Shown here piece after piece: positions 49,297 to 60,242 of a DNA stretch of 64,000 nucleotides. Position numbers and translations under genes: made by a program. Origin of the DNA: Candidatus Enterovibrio altilux (GTDB lineage Bacteria; Pseudomonadota; Gammaproteobacteria; Enterobacterales; Vibrionaceae); NCBI RefSeq assembly GCF_002381345.1, contig NZ_CP020661.1, positions 1-64,000 of the forward strand, read 5' to 3'. A model generated the notes under the pieces. That model was not told where the DNA came from. It searched no databases and was given only the letters and a program-made list of their open reading frames with translations. Position 1 is the stretch's first letter; each line of letters opens with the position of its first letter.

Positions 49297-49815
49297 ACAT
49301 TGGTTGTGTATTTAATAGAATGAACTTAGCGTAATGTGCTATTTTTTATTGAATGGTTATTGTGGCTGCGGTTAATGTTAAATGCCATTGTTATCAACAC
49401 ACCAGTGCTGTTTAAAAGTACGAAATAGCACATAGTTGAAATTGCAATGAACAATGCCGGTTTGCTCTACTCAGCTCGAGTACCACACATTAGTATAAAA
49501 GTAATTGCACGTGTTTTAAAAATTTGAACCTAGCTGTATAATCATGCTCCCTCTTAATGTACAGAAGTAGTAATTATCTGCACAGTGGAAATAAGTAATA
49601 GTTTTTCATTAATAGCAAAAAAGACCTTGCTAGTTCTGGTATGCATAGTAACCAAAATGAAAAAATAATTATAACGTATTTAATTGTCGTGAAAAAATAT
49701 TTATTATATTTTTCAATCGTTTACTAATATTAAAAATTGCATTATGGTAGACAGATTATTTTAATGTATAGGATATCCTTCCCGAGAGTAAACACCTTAT
49801 TGGTAAACTCTATAT
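49297..49815. other. Upstream region of the two-TM gene, no feature recognised
   Basis: AT-rich, no ORF of note and no IS match. Confidence 0.4.
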
Positions 49816-49985
49816 GCAACGCATTAAAAGGGAGAGCTTAACCCTCAGCATTCACTTAAACCGGCTAAATAAAAAAACGATTGAATATTTGAGACCAACT
49901 AATATACGTAACAAAATCATTAATACATTCTTGAGCATAAATATTACCTTGAAATCACAATCAACTTATTAAATACATAAGCCAA
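49816..49985 (+). mobile_element. IS1-family 3' relic
   Basis: The frame reads MQRIKRESLTLSIHLNRLNKK and NIRNKIINTFLSINITL, resembling the C-terminal end of IS1 InsB. The last 60 bases match the relic at 10.5 kb. Confidence 0.55.
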
Positions 49986-50324
49986 ACATTGGTCATGTCA
50001 AGATTACATACATATCATCATTCGCCTCTGTTTACTATTTCACGAGACAGCTTCGTATTAAGAAAGCAATTTATATTAAAAATATATATCTCAATCCAGT
50101 CCGTAAGTACATTTGAATGATTTGTGACCAATTCTTCATGATCTTGCTGCAATGCCCAGTGACGCAGGTAGAAGACAAAGAATTCAAGGTATCACTCACT
50201 GGGTTATCCACAGAAAAAGTGAATAAGTTTATGCGTAAGTTAACTCAGGAACTGTATGCCTTATACGCCAAGTCGATTAACCTTATTGAAATAAACCATT
50301 GATGGTTATAGGAAGCATTATATG
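49986..50324. other. Interval with an unrecognised 61-codon frame
   Basis: The frame at 50117-50302 (ending LTQELYALYAKSINLIEINH) has no recognised motif and may be a gene fragment. Confidence 0.25.
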
Positions 50325-50941
50325 CCATCCACTAAGGATGAGTAGAAGCGAACTAAAATAGTTAACGTTGCACTCAAGATGCAAACTAAAGAACCATCCA
50401 GCACTTGGCCATCGATTCTACGGGGTTCAAAATCTGCGGTGACTACGAATAAAAAAATAAAAAAACATGGCACTGATAGGAATAGCGAGTCTGGCGTAAG
50501 CTACATTTAGCGATAGATATAAATACGCATGCAATCATTGCAGCTGAGTTAAGTGCATCAAATGCGGTTGATAGTGAAGTTCTATCTAATTTGCTCAAAC
50601 AGACCCGCCGAAACATTAATAAATATCAGCCGATGATGCTTACTACGCTAGACAACGCTACGAAACTGTTACATTAAACGAACGGTTCCACTCACCCCAC
50701 CAAGAAAAGGAGCCACTTTTTGAAAACGAAGTATGGTTACCATAGACGTTCCCTATCAGAGGCATCAATAGTTCGAGTCAAAGAACTACTGGGAGGGACA
50801 TTGAACTTAAAAAATTACAATGCTTAGATTACGAAACCTATGTCATGACAAAAGCGTTAAATAAGCTGACAAGATTAGGTATGTCTAATAGTGAGCCATG
50901 TGGGGATTCGTTATCTGAACCCAAATTAGAGTACAAAGGTG
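50325..50941 (+). mobile_element. IS903-like element, left part missing
   Basis: From the transposase middle (atccagcacttggccatcgattc) to the right end (cccaaattagagtacaaagg). Multiple stops. Confidence 0.87.
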
Positions 50942-50954
50942 ATTATCGTGAAAA

Positions 50955-51120
50955 AACGAAAGACAAAAAATACAGTGACGTGAGTGTCAATCCCAACTTT
51001 ATCGACGTGGTCATTATGTTGAGTTTAACTTGGTGTATGATCGTGGTGCGCTGTTTGAATTACGAAATGGGGGGCAAACGGAATTGATTTCTATGTTTAT
51101 ACCGCCATTAACTATATAAA
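50955..51120 (+). pseudogene. hemF: Coproporphyrinogen III oxidase HemF, C-terminal relic
   Basis: The frame around 51005-51105 reads [36 protein letters not shown], which is the near-C-terminal signature of HemF ([15 protein letters not shown]-x-FGL, GGR-x-ESILMSLPP). The rest of the gene is gone, apparently replaced by the IS copy ending at 50941. hemF immediately before aroE is the usual vibrio order, so this is in its ancestral place. Confidence 0.85.
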
Positions 51121-51211
51121 AATACGTTTTTTAGCCGGCAATCAGTTCAATGAAAGCTGAACTTATAAAAAGTCATTTAACGCCATAGAAGAAGAGAGGT
51201 TCATTACATAA

Positions 51212-52033
51212 ATGGATAAGTATGTCATTATCGGCAACCCTATATCACAAAGTAAGTCTCCTTTGATACACACCTTATTTGCACATCAAACTGGGCAAGC
51301 CATGACGTATGAGGTGCTACAAGCACCGGTTGAGAATTTTAACAAAGCAATTACGGCCTTCTTTGCCAACGGCGGTCGAGGGTGCAATGTTACTGTACCC
51401 TTTAAAGAAGATGCTTACGGCATGGCGACAATGCTTACAGAGCGGGCTCGTCTTGCTGGCGCAGTTAATACGCTCAAGAACCTTGATGAAAGAGGTATTC
51501 TCGGTGATAACACTGATGGCGAAGGACTCGTTCAAGATTTGCTAAACCATCATGTTCAGTTGAAAGACGCTAAGGTGCTGCTACTTGGTGCTGGAGGCGC
51601 AGCTCGCGGTGTTATTCTTCCTTTACTTATGCACATTCCAGAAACATTGGTTATTGCTAATCGTACCGTTAGTAAAGCTAAATCTTTAGTATCGTTGTTT
51701 TCTGGATGCGGGAGAGTATCTGCAGCAACATTTCATTCACTGCATAACGCTGAGTTTGATATCATAATTAACTCAACGTCAGCAAGCCTGTTTGGTGAAT
51801 ACCCAAACATACCTGCTTCTGCTATCAGTAACAACAGCATTGTATATGACATGGTCTATGGTCCAGGCGTTACTAGCAGTAATCAATGGGCGTTGGCACA
51901 AGGTGCTTCTCGCGTTATTGATGGATTGGGAATGTTAATTAGTCAAGCGGCGGAAAGTTTTACTGTCTGGCGTAGTATTAGACCTATAACAGGCCAAGTA
52001 TTAAGAGAGCTTCATCATAATATTTCAGAGTAA
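51212..52033 (+). CDS. aroE: Shikimate dehydrogenase (NADP+)
   Basis: The protein has 273 residues with ribosome-binding site AGAGAGG upstream. Substrate and catalytic motifs: NPISQSKSPLIH (about 7-18), GCNVTVPFKEDAY with the catalytic Lys (about 60-72), AVNTL and DNTDGEGL with the catalytic Asp (about 100-107). NADP-binding GAGGAARGV (about 126-134) and the basic NRT follow. It reduces 3-dehydroshikimate to shikimate in the chorismate pathway. It is intact although its former operon partner hemF is lost. Confidence 0.95.
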   Translation: MDKYVIIGNPISQSKSPLIHTLFAHQTGQAMTYEVLQAPVENFNKAITAFFANGGRGCNVTVPFKEDAYGMATMLTERARLAGAVNTLKNLDERGILGDNTDGEGLVQDLLNHHVQLKDAKVLLLGAGGAARGVILPLLMHIPETLVIANRTVSKAKSLVSLFSGCGRVSAATFHSLHNAEFDIIINSTSASLFGEYPNIPASAISNNSIVYDMVYGPGVTSSNQWALAQGASRVIDGLGMLISQAAESFTVWRSIRPITGQVLRELHHNISE

Positions 52034-52068
52034 GTGTGGTTTTGTTTTCTACATAAGGGAACTAAAGC

Positions 52069-52995
52069 TTATCGGCTAGCCAGTTTTTTGGATGCAATTT
52101 CTAAACCGAGCACTAATCCAAAACCTATAATCATCATTAAAATAGCAATAACTAATTGTGAAGAATGACCAGTGATGGTTTCAAACGCACTTGGTGACAA
52201 TACTTTTTCAACAAATGATATTGAATCTCCTGAGGAATTTACATGGGAACTAATTGCTGCTTTCCAAGGCCAGACTTTTACTAGCGCGCCAATGAGTAGG
52301 CCAGTAAGAAAGGTGAGCGTAGAGCTTCGAACATTATTTAATAGCCATAATAATCCGTGAGAAAAAGACAGGATACCGACTAAACAACCTAGTGCAAATA
52401 AGGTAAGAATTGGAATATTCAGCGATTTCACTGCGTCGAGTACGGGTGCATACATGCCTAATAGCAGCAAAACAGAACTCCCAGAAATACCAGGGAGAAT
52501 CATAGCACAAATAGCAATAGAGCCAGAAATAAAAACGGTTAGCATATTGAATTCAAGTGTGATTGGACTGATGGTGGTAATACCGTAGGCGCAAAAAAAT
52601 CCGGCTATAGTGAAAGCAATATTCTTAACTGACCAGTGGTCTACTTGCCTGAGCATGTGAAGTGCAGAAGCAACGATTAAGCCAAAGAAAAAGGACCAGA
52701 TGATGATTGGGTGTTCTGTGAGAGCATAAGAGACCGCTTTTGCTAAAGTGAAGATAGCAGTAAGAATACCCATCAGCAGTGAAGTAAGGAATATTCCATG
52801 AACGTGTTTCCAGACTGCCACGAAGCCTTCTTGGCGCCATTTTAAAAATAGCGACGGGTTAACGCGGCTAATGTTTTTTAACAGAGGTTCGTAAATACCC
52901 GTTATAAAGGCGATGGTACCGCCTGACACGCCAGGAATAACATCCGCCGCTCCCATTGCTATTCCTTTAATAAAGGTTAAAATATTTTGGTTCAT
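52069..52995 (-). CDS. DUF368 polytopic membrane protein
   Basis: The protein has 308 residues with about eight to nine membrane helices. The N-terminal motif GIAMGAADVIPGVSGGTIAFITGIYE and the mid-protein repeat ICAMILPGISGSSVLLLLGMY define DUF368. Family members in several bacteria have been linked to polyprenyl-phosphate carrier recycling; that is recalled knowledge, not seen here. It converges on aroE with 35 bases between stops. Confidence 0.9.
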   Translation of the reverse strand: MNQNILTFIKGIAMGAADVIPGVSGGTIAFITGIYEPLLKNISRVNPSLFLKWRQEGFVAVWKHVHGIFLTSLLMGILTAIFTLAKAVSYALTEHPIIIWSFFFGLIVASALHMLRQVDHWSVKNIAFTIAGFFCAYGITTISPITLEFNMLTVFISGSIAICAMILPGISGSSVLLLLGMYAPVLDAVKSLNIPILTLFALGCLVGILSFSHGLLWLLNNVRSSTLTFLTGLLIGALVKVWPWKAAISSHVNSSGDSISFVEKVLSPSAFETITGHSSQLVIAILMMIIGFGLVLGLEIASKKLASR

Positions 52996-53086
52996 GAACA
53001 GTACACTTCTACGGTTGGAAAAAAATTTACACCATATTATACCGACCTGAATATAAAGAACTATGAATAGCTGCTATTCAATTAAA

Positions 53087-53180
53087 AGCTTTGTAATGTG
53101 AGTTCAGGTAAGAAGTCCCAACATAATAAACCATTAAACGATTATCTTCGTGTTAGACATATCTAGCCCTGTCTAACATT
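53087..53180 (-). mobile_element. IS903-like right-end fragment
   Basis: gctttgtaatgtgagttcagg ... cgtgttagacatatctagccc, reverse right end with a short deletion after the terminal repeat. Confidence 0.7.
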
Positions 53181-53512
53181 TTCGATTGACGAAAAGCCAT
53201 TCAGCTATGGAATTAAACTAAGCGAGATAGTCACGGAAGATCTCGTGTATTTAACTACTTAGCCATTACACCGACTCTCATGGCTGAACGAGTATTTTTA
53301 ATGTCATTGAGAGGTTTGCAAGGATTCACTAATTCTGTTTTGAAATTTACTCAGCAGCCATTGCCATACCTTCACTATATCATGCATTAGCAAGCGCACA
53401 AAAACAGTGAACGCCGCGTTCAAGACGAAAATTGCAGGAATCATCCAGCACTTAGCCATTAATGCTACAAAACTCAAAGTCTACGGTGAAGGCAAATGAC
53501 AGGTATGGTGCA
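53181..53512 (+). mobile_element. IS903-like left-middle fragment, inverted to its neighbour
   Basis: From the transposase start region (cgattgacgaaaagccattcagc) to ctacggtgaaggcaaatgac. Confidence 0.8.
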
Positions 53513-53755
53513 ATATACTAACAGCTAACAACCGTCGAACTGTATTTGATTGCTCTATTTGTCCTTAATGCTCACCTGTAAACCGTGACCACCCGAAACA
53601 CTAAAGCCACTAAATGTACACTTAATTTTTTTGAAAATCAGTGCATATTAAACTCGGTATAAGTTTAATATTAGTGAAAGGCTTACCTATACGGAAGTAA
53701 CTTAGTTTTTCTATGGTTAGAAGACTAAAGCTACAATAGTTCGAAGGTACACCAA

Positions 53756-53777
53756 AAACCCACCTCTCGGTGGATTT
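53756..53777. terminator. Hairpin terminator-like repeat
   Basis: CCACC and GGTGG with loop TCTC, flanked by AAA and TTT; CTTTTT follows a few bases later. No gene is recognised directly upstream on either strand. Confidence 0.45.
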
Positions 53778-54889
53778 CTGCTTTTTAATTATTCCAATTG
53801 AACAATACCAATATTTGCTGAATAGCCAATACATATTTCATTTACTTATTTCATACTTTTTCAAGTTATCAATCAGTTTAAGAGTAAATAATTTAAAATT
53901 CATTTCATCGCGCATGTTGCGACTGCAAAACAAGCACTTTTCAAAACAGAATAAAGGTTCTGTTTTGTAGTCACGTTCATACTTTACTTACACTACTGGC
54001 AGTTCAACAATTGAAACTTTAAAGACTTATGTCAAGAATCAAGTAATACCAGATTAATTCCTCTTCGTGTTTTACGCCTTATATCCTCGTCCTCATCAGT
54101 AAGAGTTTATGTCAAACCGCTAATTCAGGAAACCAAAAAGAATTTATCTGCAACAGACTTACATTACGCGACCCATTACAATTGTCGTTTGCGACCAACG
54201 GATTCAAACTACTTTATTGTTTCATTATTGAGTAGAGTAGCCACGAAGCAATTGTATACAGGCGTATGGACGAAAACAAAATATTTTTTTAAATTTTTTA
54301 TATTGTCTAGATTAAAACTTGAATCAAGGATTCAGTAGATTCTTGCTTCCAATCGCAAAAACGATGTAGTAGCTATTTTAATTCGGAACAAAAATAATTT
54401 CTAAACTTTTTTCAGCGTATTCTGTGCTCAACTGGTTCGGTCAAGTTAACTATACGTTGATAGAGTGGAGTAATGATTATTGGTAGCCAGTTTTAGTCTA
54501 GCATGATTTTTATTGGATGTCTCATAGGCATGTCCCCTTTAAGTACCTATCATGAACAATCATTCCATCAAATTTCATTTGTATGGATAAGGAGAATAAT
54601 TTTATGGCTTGGTGCAGATCTTTTTTATTCTGGCATTTGTCATGTTGCATCTTTACGATATGACAATGCAGAATCAGTTAACAGATCGTCAATAAGTTTG
54701 GTTAAGCTGATTTATAAATTTAGCAAAAAATTAGTCCGTTATATTTTGTGCAGTAACTTCAGGCTGGCTGCTAAGATTTATGTACAATACTTTATCTATT
54801 TGGTCTGCCATGCTTCGGCGTTTAAAACAATAAACAAACAAAAGCAATACCGACAGATATAAGAGAAGAAGTTCGCAGGTTCAAAATAA
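53778..54889. other. 1.1-kb interval without a supported gene
   Basis: An open frame at 54503-54862 (119 codons, hydrophobic start) shows no known motif. It may be the eroded N-terminal membrane part of the coupling-protein relic that follows. Confidence 0.3.
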
Positions 54890-55728
54890 AAAATTTTTTA
54901 TTCCAAAAACATTATAAAAAACTATGCACTTGTTGGGTTAAATGAAAATGAGAAGCCAATCCATGGTACGAAGCAATATGCAGGTCATAGGCCTAACGCA
55001 ATATGGTAACGGTGTAATCATGAGTGCAATAATGGATCAAGCAATTCGTAGAAAAAATTGCTTGTTTTAATAGATCCAAAAAAAAATAAATTTGCACTAC
55101 ATATCATGTATCAGGCTTATATCAAATCTAAGCGTAAATTTTACTATGTAATGCTTTATAACGAAGAAATAGGAAAATGGACACCTTGTGTAGGCGGTTA
55201 CGAGCGAAATTATCTTACTCGTATCGAAGCTGCGTTTAAACATGAATTTACTAAAAATCCAAGAACGGACTATTACAAATTTCAAGAACATAAAGAACTT
55301 GAAAAAACTTTCAAAAAAACTAAAAATATTATGGAAGAAATTAAGGCTAATAGGATTCACGCTGAACTAGCACGCTGGTCCAATGTAGAAAGTCTTTACT
55401 CCAAAAAGCAGTGGGTTTAGCTTTGAAAAAGCACTTAAAGAAGGAGCAGTTGTATATACATAAGGAAGCCTAGACGATTCTGTAGTTAAAACCGTCACCA
55501 AAATATTTATTACAGAACTAATCTAGGAGGCAAGACGACATAGCGAAGAAAGAACTTCTCATCTTACAGCAGTAACAGATGAAATTAGTTTTTGGACATC
55601 TAAAACATTTGCTCAGGCTGTAGCTACTGCTGTTGGGCCTAAAATAAATTTTATTTTGGCATATCAGTCACAAAGCGATTTACTGAAGATTGATGATCAA
55701 ACAGTTAATCCAAAGTATGCATATTAAT
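54890..55728 (+). pseudogene. traD: Type IV secretion coupling protein (TraD-like), pseudogene
   Basis: Collected frames run in order: GLNENEKPIH, RSNMQVIGLTQYGNGV (Walker A region where the usual GKS is altered), IMDQAIRRKNCLVLIDPKKNKFALHIMYQAY, GKWTPCVGGYERNYLTRIEAAF, ELARWSNVESLYSKK, GSLDDSVVKTVTKIFITELI, and HLTAVTDEISFWTSKTFAQAV (Walker B Asp-Glu) with INFILAYQSQSDLLKIDDQTV. This is the FtsK/TraD-like motor of SXT/F-type conjugation. Frameshifts near 54970, 55060 and 55430 and stops near 55470 and 55525 inactivate it. The intact piece at 55058-55420 (120 codons) is part of it. Confidence 0.75.
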
Positions 55729-55817
55729 GTGACTCTGTCCACGGTTTAAGCACTTAAAATGATCATCATTAAGCGTAAACTGCCTTTTAATCGTTGTTCC
55801 TTACCTATCGTTAACTA

Positions 55818-56951
55818 TTATGCATAGCTGGCCGTAAGGTTATGCCAATTACGCTTTTGCTGGTGGAATTCTGACTTCAGGATTTGTAGTTGTTGAAGAA
55901 GAATAGCTCTGTCATATTTTTTAAGTAAATTTTGTTTTTTTAAATTGATTAAACGTTTCTTTGCTTCGTAGTAATCACTCATACGAGTCACCAAAGCTTG
56001 GTATTCCTGTTCCAACAGTTGTATACGGTGTGTTGTATTGGGATTAGCGCGTAAATGCGTTTGAATACTTTTCAACAACATTGTTGCTCGCACTTTTTCA
56101 ATACGATTTTCTGGTGTAACGCGCAATTTTTTAGTAAGCCCCAGCCAACTACCTAATCTAATTAGCCACTTTGTTGGATCGAACTGCCACCAATAAATAC
56201 CATTACGATAGTCATTTTCGAATATGTGGTGAAAATTATGGTAACCTTCACCAAAAGTCAAAAATGCAAGGAAGCCGTTATCACGTGCAGAATTACTCTT
56301 GGTGTAAGGACGTGTGCCCCAAATATGTGCTAGCGAGTTAATGAAGAAAGTAGTGTGGTGATTCAATACTAAGCGAGCAAAACCAATCAAAATGATTGCA
56401 CCCCACAAATCTCCATGGACAAGGCTGAAGACAATAGGAACACCGATATTCATCAGCAATACAAGAGGCAGATAATATTTATGCTGCCACATTACAATTT
56501 TATCTTTTTGAAGATCTCGGCAGTTATTGTAGTCAGAGTGACAGTGTTTTTGATATTCACGCAACATCCAACCAATGTGTGAGAACCAGAAACCACGTCC
56601 AGCTGAGTAAGGATCGAGGGCATTGTTATCTACATGACGGTGATGAGCACGATGGTCTGCAGACCAGTGCAGTACACTATTTTGCAGTGCATAAGCACCA
56701 CCAAGCACTAAAATAAATTTGAGAACAGGGTGAGCTTCATAGGTCTTATGAGACCAGAGTCTATGGTAACCAGCAGTAATAGATAATCCACTAAAGGTGA
56801 ATCCAAACACTAGCATGCCAATTTGTGCCCAGTCGAATCCATGATACCAAGCCCAGGTAGGTGTTCCGATAACTGCGACAGCAAATGTAATGACAAATAC
56901 CGAAGCATTTAGCCAAATAATTGGTGGTTTTTCTTTTTGATTTAATTTCAT
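55818..56951 (-). CDS. Acyl-CoA/acyl-lipid delta-9 fatty acid desaturase
   Basis: The protein has 377 residues from the ATG at 56951 (MKLNQKEKPPIIWLN). The open frame runs on upstream to 57161, but that extension is partly IS sequence and is not credible. The three histidine boxes are complete: HRLWSH, HRAHHRHVD and EGYHNFHH. Four membrane helices are predicted, and a C-terminal coiled extension (about 290-370) is present. It introduces a double bond into membrane fatty acids with oxygen, useful in cold or deep water. The gene is monocistronic. Confidence 0.92.
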   Translation of the reverse strand: MKLNQKEKPPIIWLNASVFVITFAVAVIGTPTWAWYHGFDWAQIGMLVFGFTFSGLSITAGYHRLWSHKTYEAHPVLKFILVLGGAYALQNSVLHWSADHRAHHRHVDNNALDPYSAGRGFWFSHIGWMLREYQKHCHSDYNNCRDLQKDKIVMWQHKYYLPLVLLMNIGVPIVFSLVHGDLWGAIILIGFARLVLNHHTTFFINSLAHIWGTRPYTKSNSARDNGFLAFLTFGEGYHNFHHIFENDYRNGIYWWQFDPTKWLIRLGSWLGLTKKLRVTPENRIEKVRATMLLKSIQTHLRANPNTTHRIQLLEQEYQALVTRMSDYYEAKKRLINLKKQNLLKKYDRAILLQQLQILKSEFHQQKRNWHNLTASYA

Positions 56952-57051
56952 TTTAAATATTAAAAATTTAGTGCACACATGTACGCTACAATAGTACTCA
57001 TCAATAATGTGGTCAAGACAATTGTTAATAATTTGTTTCAATTTAATAACT

Positions 57052-57769
57052 TTATTAAAAAAATAAAGCCGGTTAATATAATGTAAACGTTCTCTAGCAG
57101 AGAGAGTAATGGTTCGAGTCAGAAAACTACGAGGAGGCATATTGAACCTAATGAACCACACAACTCAGATTAGTGAAGCCAACACCATGATAAAGACGTT
57201 AAATAAGTTGATAAGATTAAGTAGACCTAATACGAAAGAGATTGTCTAATCGTGAATAATGTGGGGAACTTACTTTTGCTATCTGTACTAAAATTAAGAA
57301 AGAAAGCCTACGATACCAGATGATGTTACAAAATGCTTCATATTAAACGAGTGGTTTCACTCATTCCACCAAAAAAAGGGAAGAAGCTCTTTAAAAATGC
57401 AATTATCCGCGCAATTTGGTAGTCAGTTGCTAGAAATTATGCGATTCACATTAGCATCAGCAAACAAAATTTTATTATAATACACGCCTTTATCAGGGAC
57501 GGCAATATTTCAAGTTAAAAAGCTTTGTATATGGGTATTACCTCCAAGGAAAATTTTATTTTTTAAATCAGGGAACTAGATTATCAATCTACGTTTTAAA
57601 CAGCTAGGCCCACTTAAATATTCAAATCTATGAACAAGCTTCGCTACAAAACAACCAGCTGTAAGCTGTATAATCAAGCTTTAATTAATCGTAGCTCAGG
57701 CCTTGTTTCTTAATGCTAATTGATATTTTTTGTCTGAATTCGCATTAAGAAATAAAGCTAAGACATTCC
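57052..57769 (+). mobile_element. Cluster of four IS903-like fragments
   Basis: About 57052-57071: end repeat. 57072-57309: right part ending attaagaaagaaagcc. 57310-57530: a second right-part piece (ccagatgatgttacaaaatg ... gacggcaatatttcaag). 57560-57705: left end (attttttaaatcagggaac ... aattaatcgtagctc). 57731-57769: right end repeat (tctgaattcgcattaag). This looks like nested insertions and deletions. Confidence 0.8.
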
Positions 57770-57782
57770 GGAAATAATGCAT

Positions 57783-59642
57783 TTAGAATGGATGAGAAGT
57801 GTCTTTTGGCACAATGTCCATCCGCTTAATTTCAGCTCTGTTTCTGCCACTACGTTTAGCATTATAGAGGCGTTGGTCGGCGGTTTCGAGCAGCTGATTT
57901 GGTTGTGTGTCACTATCTGGTGCACAAATAACACCACCGATACTAATGGTAATAATTCCGCTATTTCTACTACCCTGATGCGATATACTCAAATCACGCA
58001 CGGCCTGACAGAGTAGCCATGCCGCTTTTTGTGCCTGCTCATAGTTACAACGTTTTATGAGAAGCGCAAATTCTTCACCACCGAAGCGGGCAATCGACCC
58101 TTCCAAGTTGGTTGCCACTTGATTCATTGTACGTGCAACATAAGTAAGGACTTTATCACCCTTCAAATGACCATAAATATCATTATAAGCTTTAAAGTGA
58201 TCAATGTCGATCATCATGATAGTAAGCACGGACTCCTCCTTTACTGCATCGTACAAGGCGGCGTTAAGCAGTCTCCTAAACGGACGACGATTAAGTAAAC
58301 GAGTGAGCTCATCCGTCTCAGCTTCAACCCGTAGTCTTTCATTTGCTAAAATTAACTCTTCTTGAAGCTCTGTCATTGCAATATGATCACGTTCCCTAAT
58401 TGTCAATTCACTGAGCATTGTTGCAAAGCGTTTTAGCAATAGGCTTTTATTCTCATTCCATTGCAAAGAAACTTGTCTTTTAGTGACAACGAAAATACCG
58501 AAACTTTTGTGCCCATCAGACAGTGGGAACATTGCGAGGCTATGAATGCCGACTTTTTTGAGAAATGCACGTTCAGTGAGTGCATTACTTTGTAGAGTAT
58601 CAACATCTACTATTATAGCAGTGTTATGAACTTCCATCAACCAACGCTTCAACTTATACATATCACTGAAATCAATCTCTGGTTCATCGCTGTTTTCTGG
58701 AAATGACGCACGATAGATAACTTTATTAAAATCAAGTGACAGCCAAAAGATATGGTCGGCCTTTAGTAAGTTAGCCATTTGCGGCATGCTCAAACGAACA
58801 TAATGTTCTATATTGGTTTTATGGCCGCTGAGCAACCTTAGCGATAGGTTAGCAAGTAATTTATTAGCGTTATTCTGCCAATCCAGTTCTTGTGTTCGAA
58901 TACTGACTTCTTCCGCTAGTAAGGTTTTGTGTTGACGAAGAGTTCTTTCTTCCAGTTTCTTTCCAATCAAATCAACACGAACACGCTGGTACAGTGCTTG
59001 GATGGATTTTGCTACCTGACCAATCTCATCCTTACTTTTTATTAATGTCTGCGTGATAGCAAACTTCCCAATGTTAGTTAAATCAATTTTATCAACATGT
59101 TCGGCGAGTACTTTCATCCTGCTTGTAAAAGTACGTCGAACAATAAAAAGAAGCAGTAAGGCGATAACAATTGCTTCAAGCAGATAAATCAGTGCAACAG
59201 AGCTTGCGTTTTCAATTGCAATATCTTCAATGGCTTTAAGATCTAAGAATACTTTGAAAGATCCACTATAATCTTCTGCATCATTCAAGTTATATTGAGT
59301 GAAAAAATCAGTCGGTAATAATTGTTTATCTATGTATGCCCATTGTTGACGGTCATCATTGTCGATGAAGAGAACATTGCGGATATATGGCATATTGGCC
59401 AGACTTTGCAGCTGCTGATGGATTAATGTCTGATCGTTCTTTTTGATAGCATCTTTAACGACAGAAATCGTACTGTCCATACGTTTTTCTAAAGTACTTT
59501 TAGTAGCATCGACAGTATGTGTGTAGTTAATACTTATTTGTACACTCATTGAAAGTAGTGCAAAAAATACGCTAACCCCCAACACTAATATGGTTAGTTG
59601 TGTTTGGATGTTGTGACGTAATTTAAAACAGTTTTTCAGCAT
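57783..59642 (-). CDS. Membrane diguanylate cyclase with HAMP, GAF-like and GGDEF domains
   Basis: The protein has 619 residues. Helix 1 at about 14-34, periplasmic sensor about 35-140, helix 2 about 145-167, HAMP (about 168-225), a short coil, a GAF-like domain (about 260-420), a coil, then GGDEF (about 445-600) with intact RFGGEEF. The inhibitory RxxD five residues before it is absent (reads LEGSIARFGGEEF), so product inhibition may be lacking. It makes c-di-GMP and is the only catalytic GGDEF gene in the window. It could feed the LapD receptor, though no direct link is shown. Confidence 0.92.
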   Translation of the reverse strand: MLKNCFKLRHNIQTQLTILVLGVSVFFALLSMSVQISINYTHTVDATKSTLEKRMDSTISVVKDAIKKNDQTLIHQQLQSLANMPYIRNVLFIDNDDRQQWAYIDKQLLPTDFFTQYNLNDAEDYSGSFKVFLDLKAIEDIAIENASSVALIYLLEAIVIALLLLFIVRRTFTSRMKVLAEHVDKIDLTNIGKFAITQTLIKSKDEIGQVAKSIQALYQRVRVDLIGKKLEERTLRQHKTLLAEEVSIRTQELDWQNNANKLLANLSLRLLSGHKTNIEHYVRLSMPQMANLLKADHIFWLSLDFNKVIYRASFPENSDEPEIDFSDMYKLKRWLMEVHNTAIIVDVDTLQSNALTERAFLKKVGIHSLAMFPLSDGHKSFGIFVVTKRQVSLQWNENKSLLLKRFATMLSELTIRERDHIAMTELQEELILANERLRVEAETDELTRLLNRRPFRRLLNAALYDAVKEESVLTIMMIDIDHFKAYNDIYGHLKGDKVLTYVARTMNQVATNLEGSIARFGGEEFALLIKRCNYEQAQKAAWLLCQAVRDLSISHQGSRNSGIITISIGGVICAPDSDTQPNQLLETADQRLYNAKRSGRNRAEIKRMDIVPKDTSHPF

Positions 59643-60242
59643 GCAATAGACTTAACATATTGAATTTTAATTAATATTATTAGTTGAGGAGCTGTTGCAT
59701 AGTATGTAATCCTTTTAAATATTTTGTAGTTTTTTGTGTTTTTAAATAATGCAAATATTAATTGAACAATGGATGCTGATTTTCTGGATGACCCATGAAT
59801 TTTATGTAAGTGAAAGAAATAGAATAATCGCTTTATTGTTGTTACATAATAAAAAAGGAAACTATAAAAGCTACTTTTTTGGAAGGGCGTGTGTGTACAA
59901 ACGCTATAGCACTTACCTGAAGAGGGCCTTCGTATACTGTTCAACTGATGCTCACCTAAGGTCCCCTTGGCGTAAACATATTTCCTACTAACGTTGAGAG
60001 TTATGATCAGCGCGAAACGTACAAGCCTAGAAAATGATTCTTTCATCTTCTCTCTCCCAAGTATCGACAATTTTTCAACCATTTACAGTCGGTATTTGAA
60101 GTTTACAGCACTTTTAGAGCTTACCTTGACTAGAAATTCATTTAATCGGAGGAGTATGTATCATATGTGCAAATAAAAAGCACTTTAAATGCTGCTGTTA
60201 TTCTTCTGTATCATATCAAAACGCTTTTGTTTATTATTAATT
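59643..60242. other. 600-bp interval without a supported gene
   Basis: Overlapping frames on both strands (59636-60082 minus, 59749-59991 plus) lack motifs and look like chance. This should hold the promoter of the diguanylate cyclase gene. Confidence 0.4.

Noticed and set aside
54503-54862. 119-codon ORF
   Set aside because: No recognised motif or ribosome-binding site; possibly an eroded traD N-terminus, but the match could not be seen.
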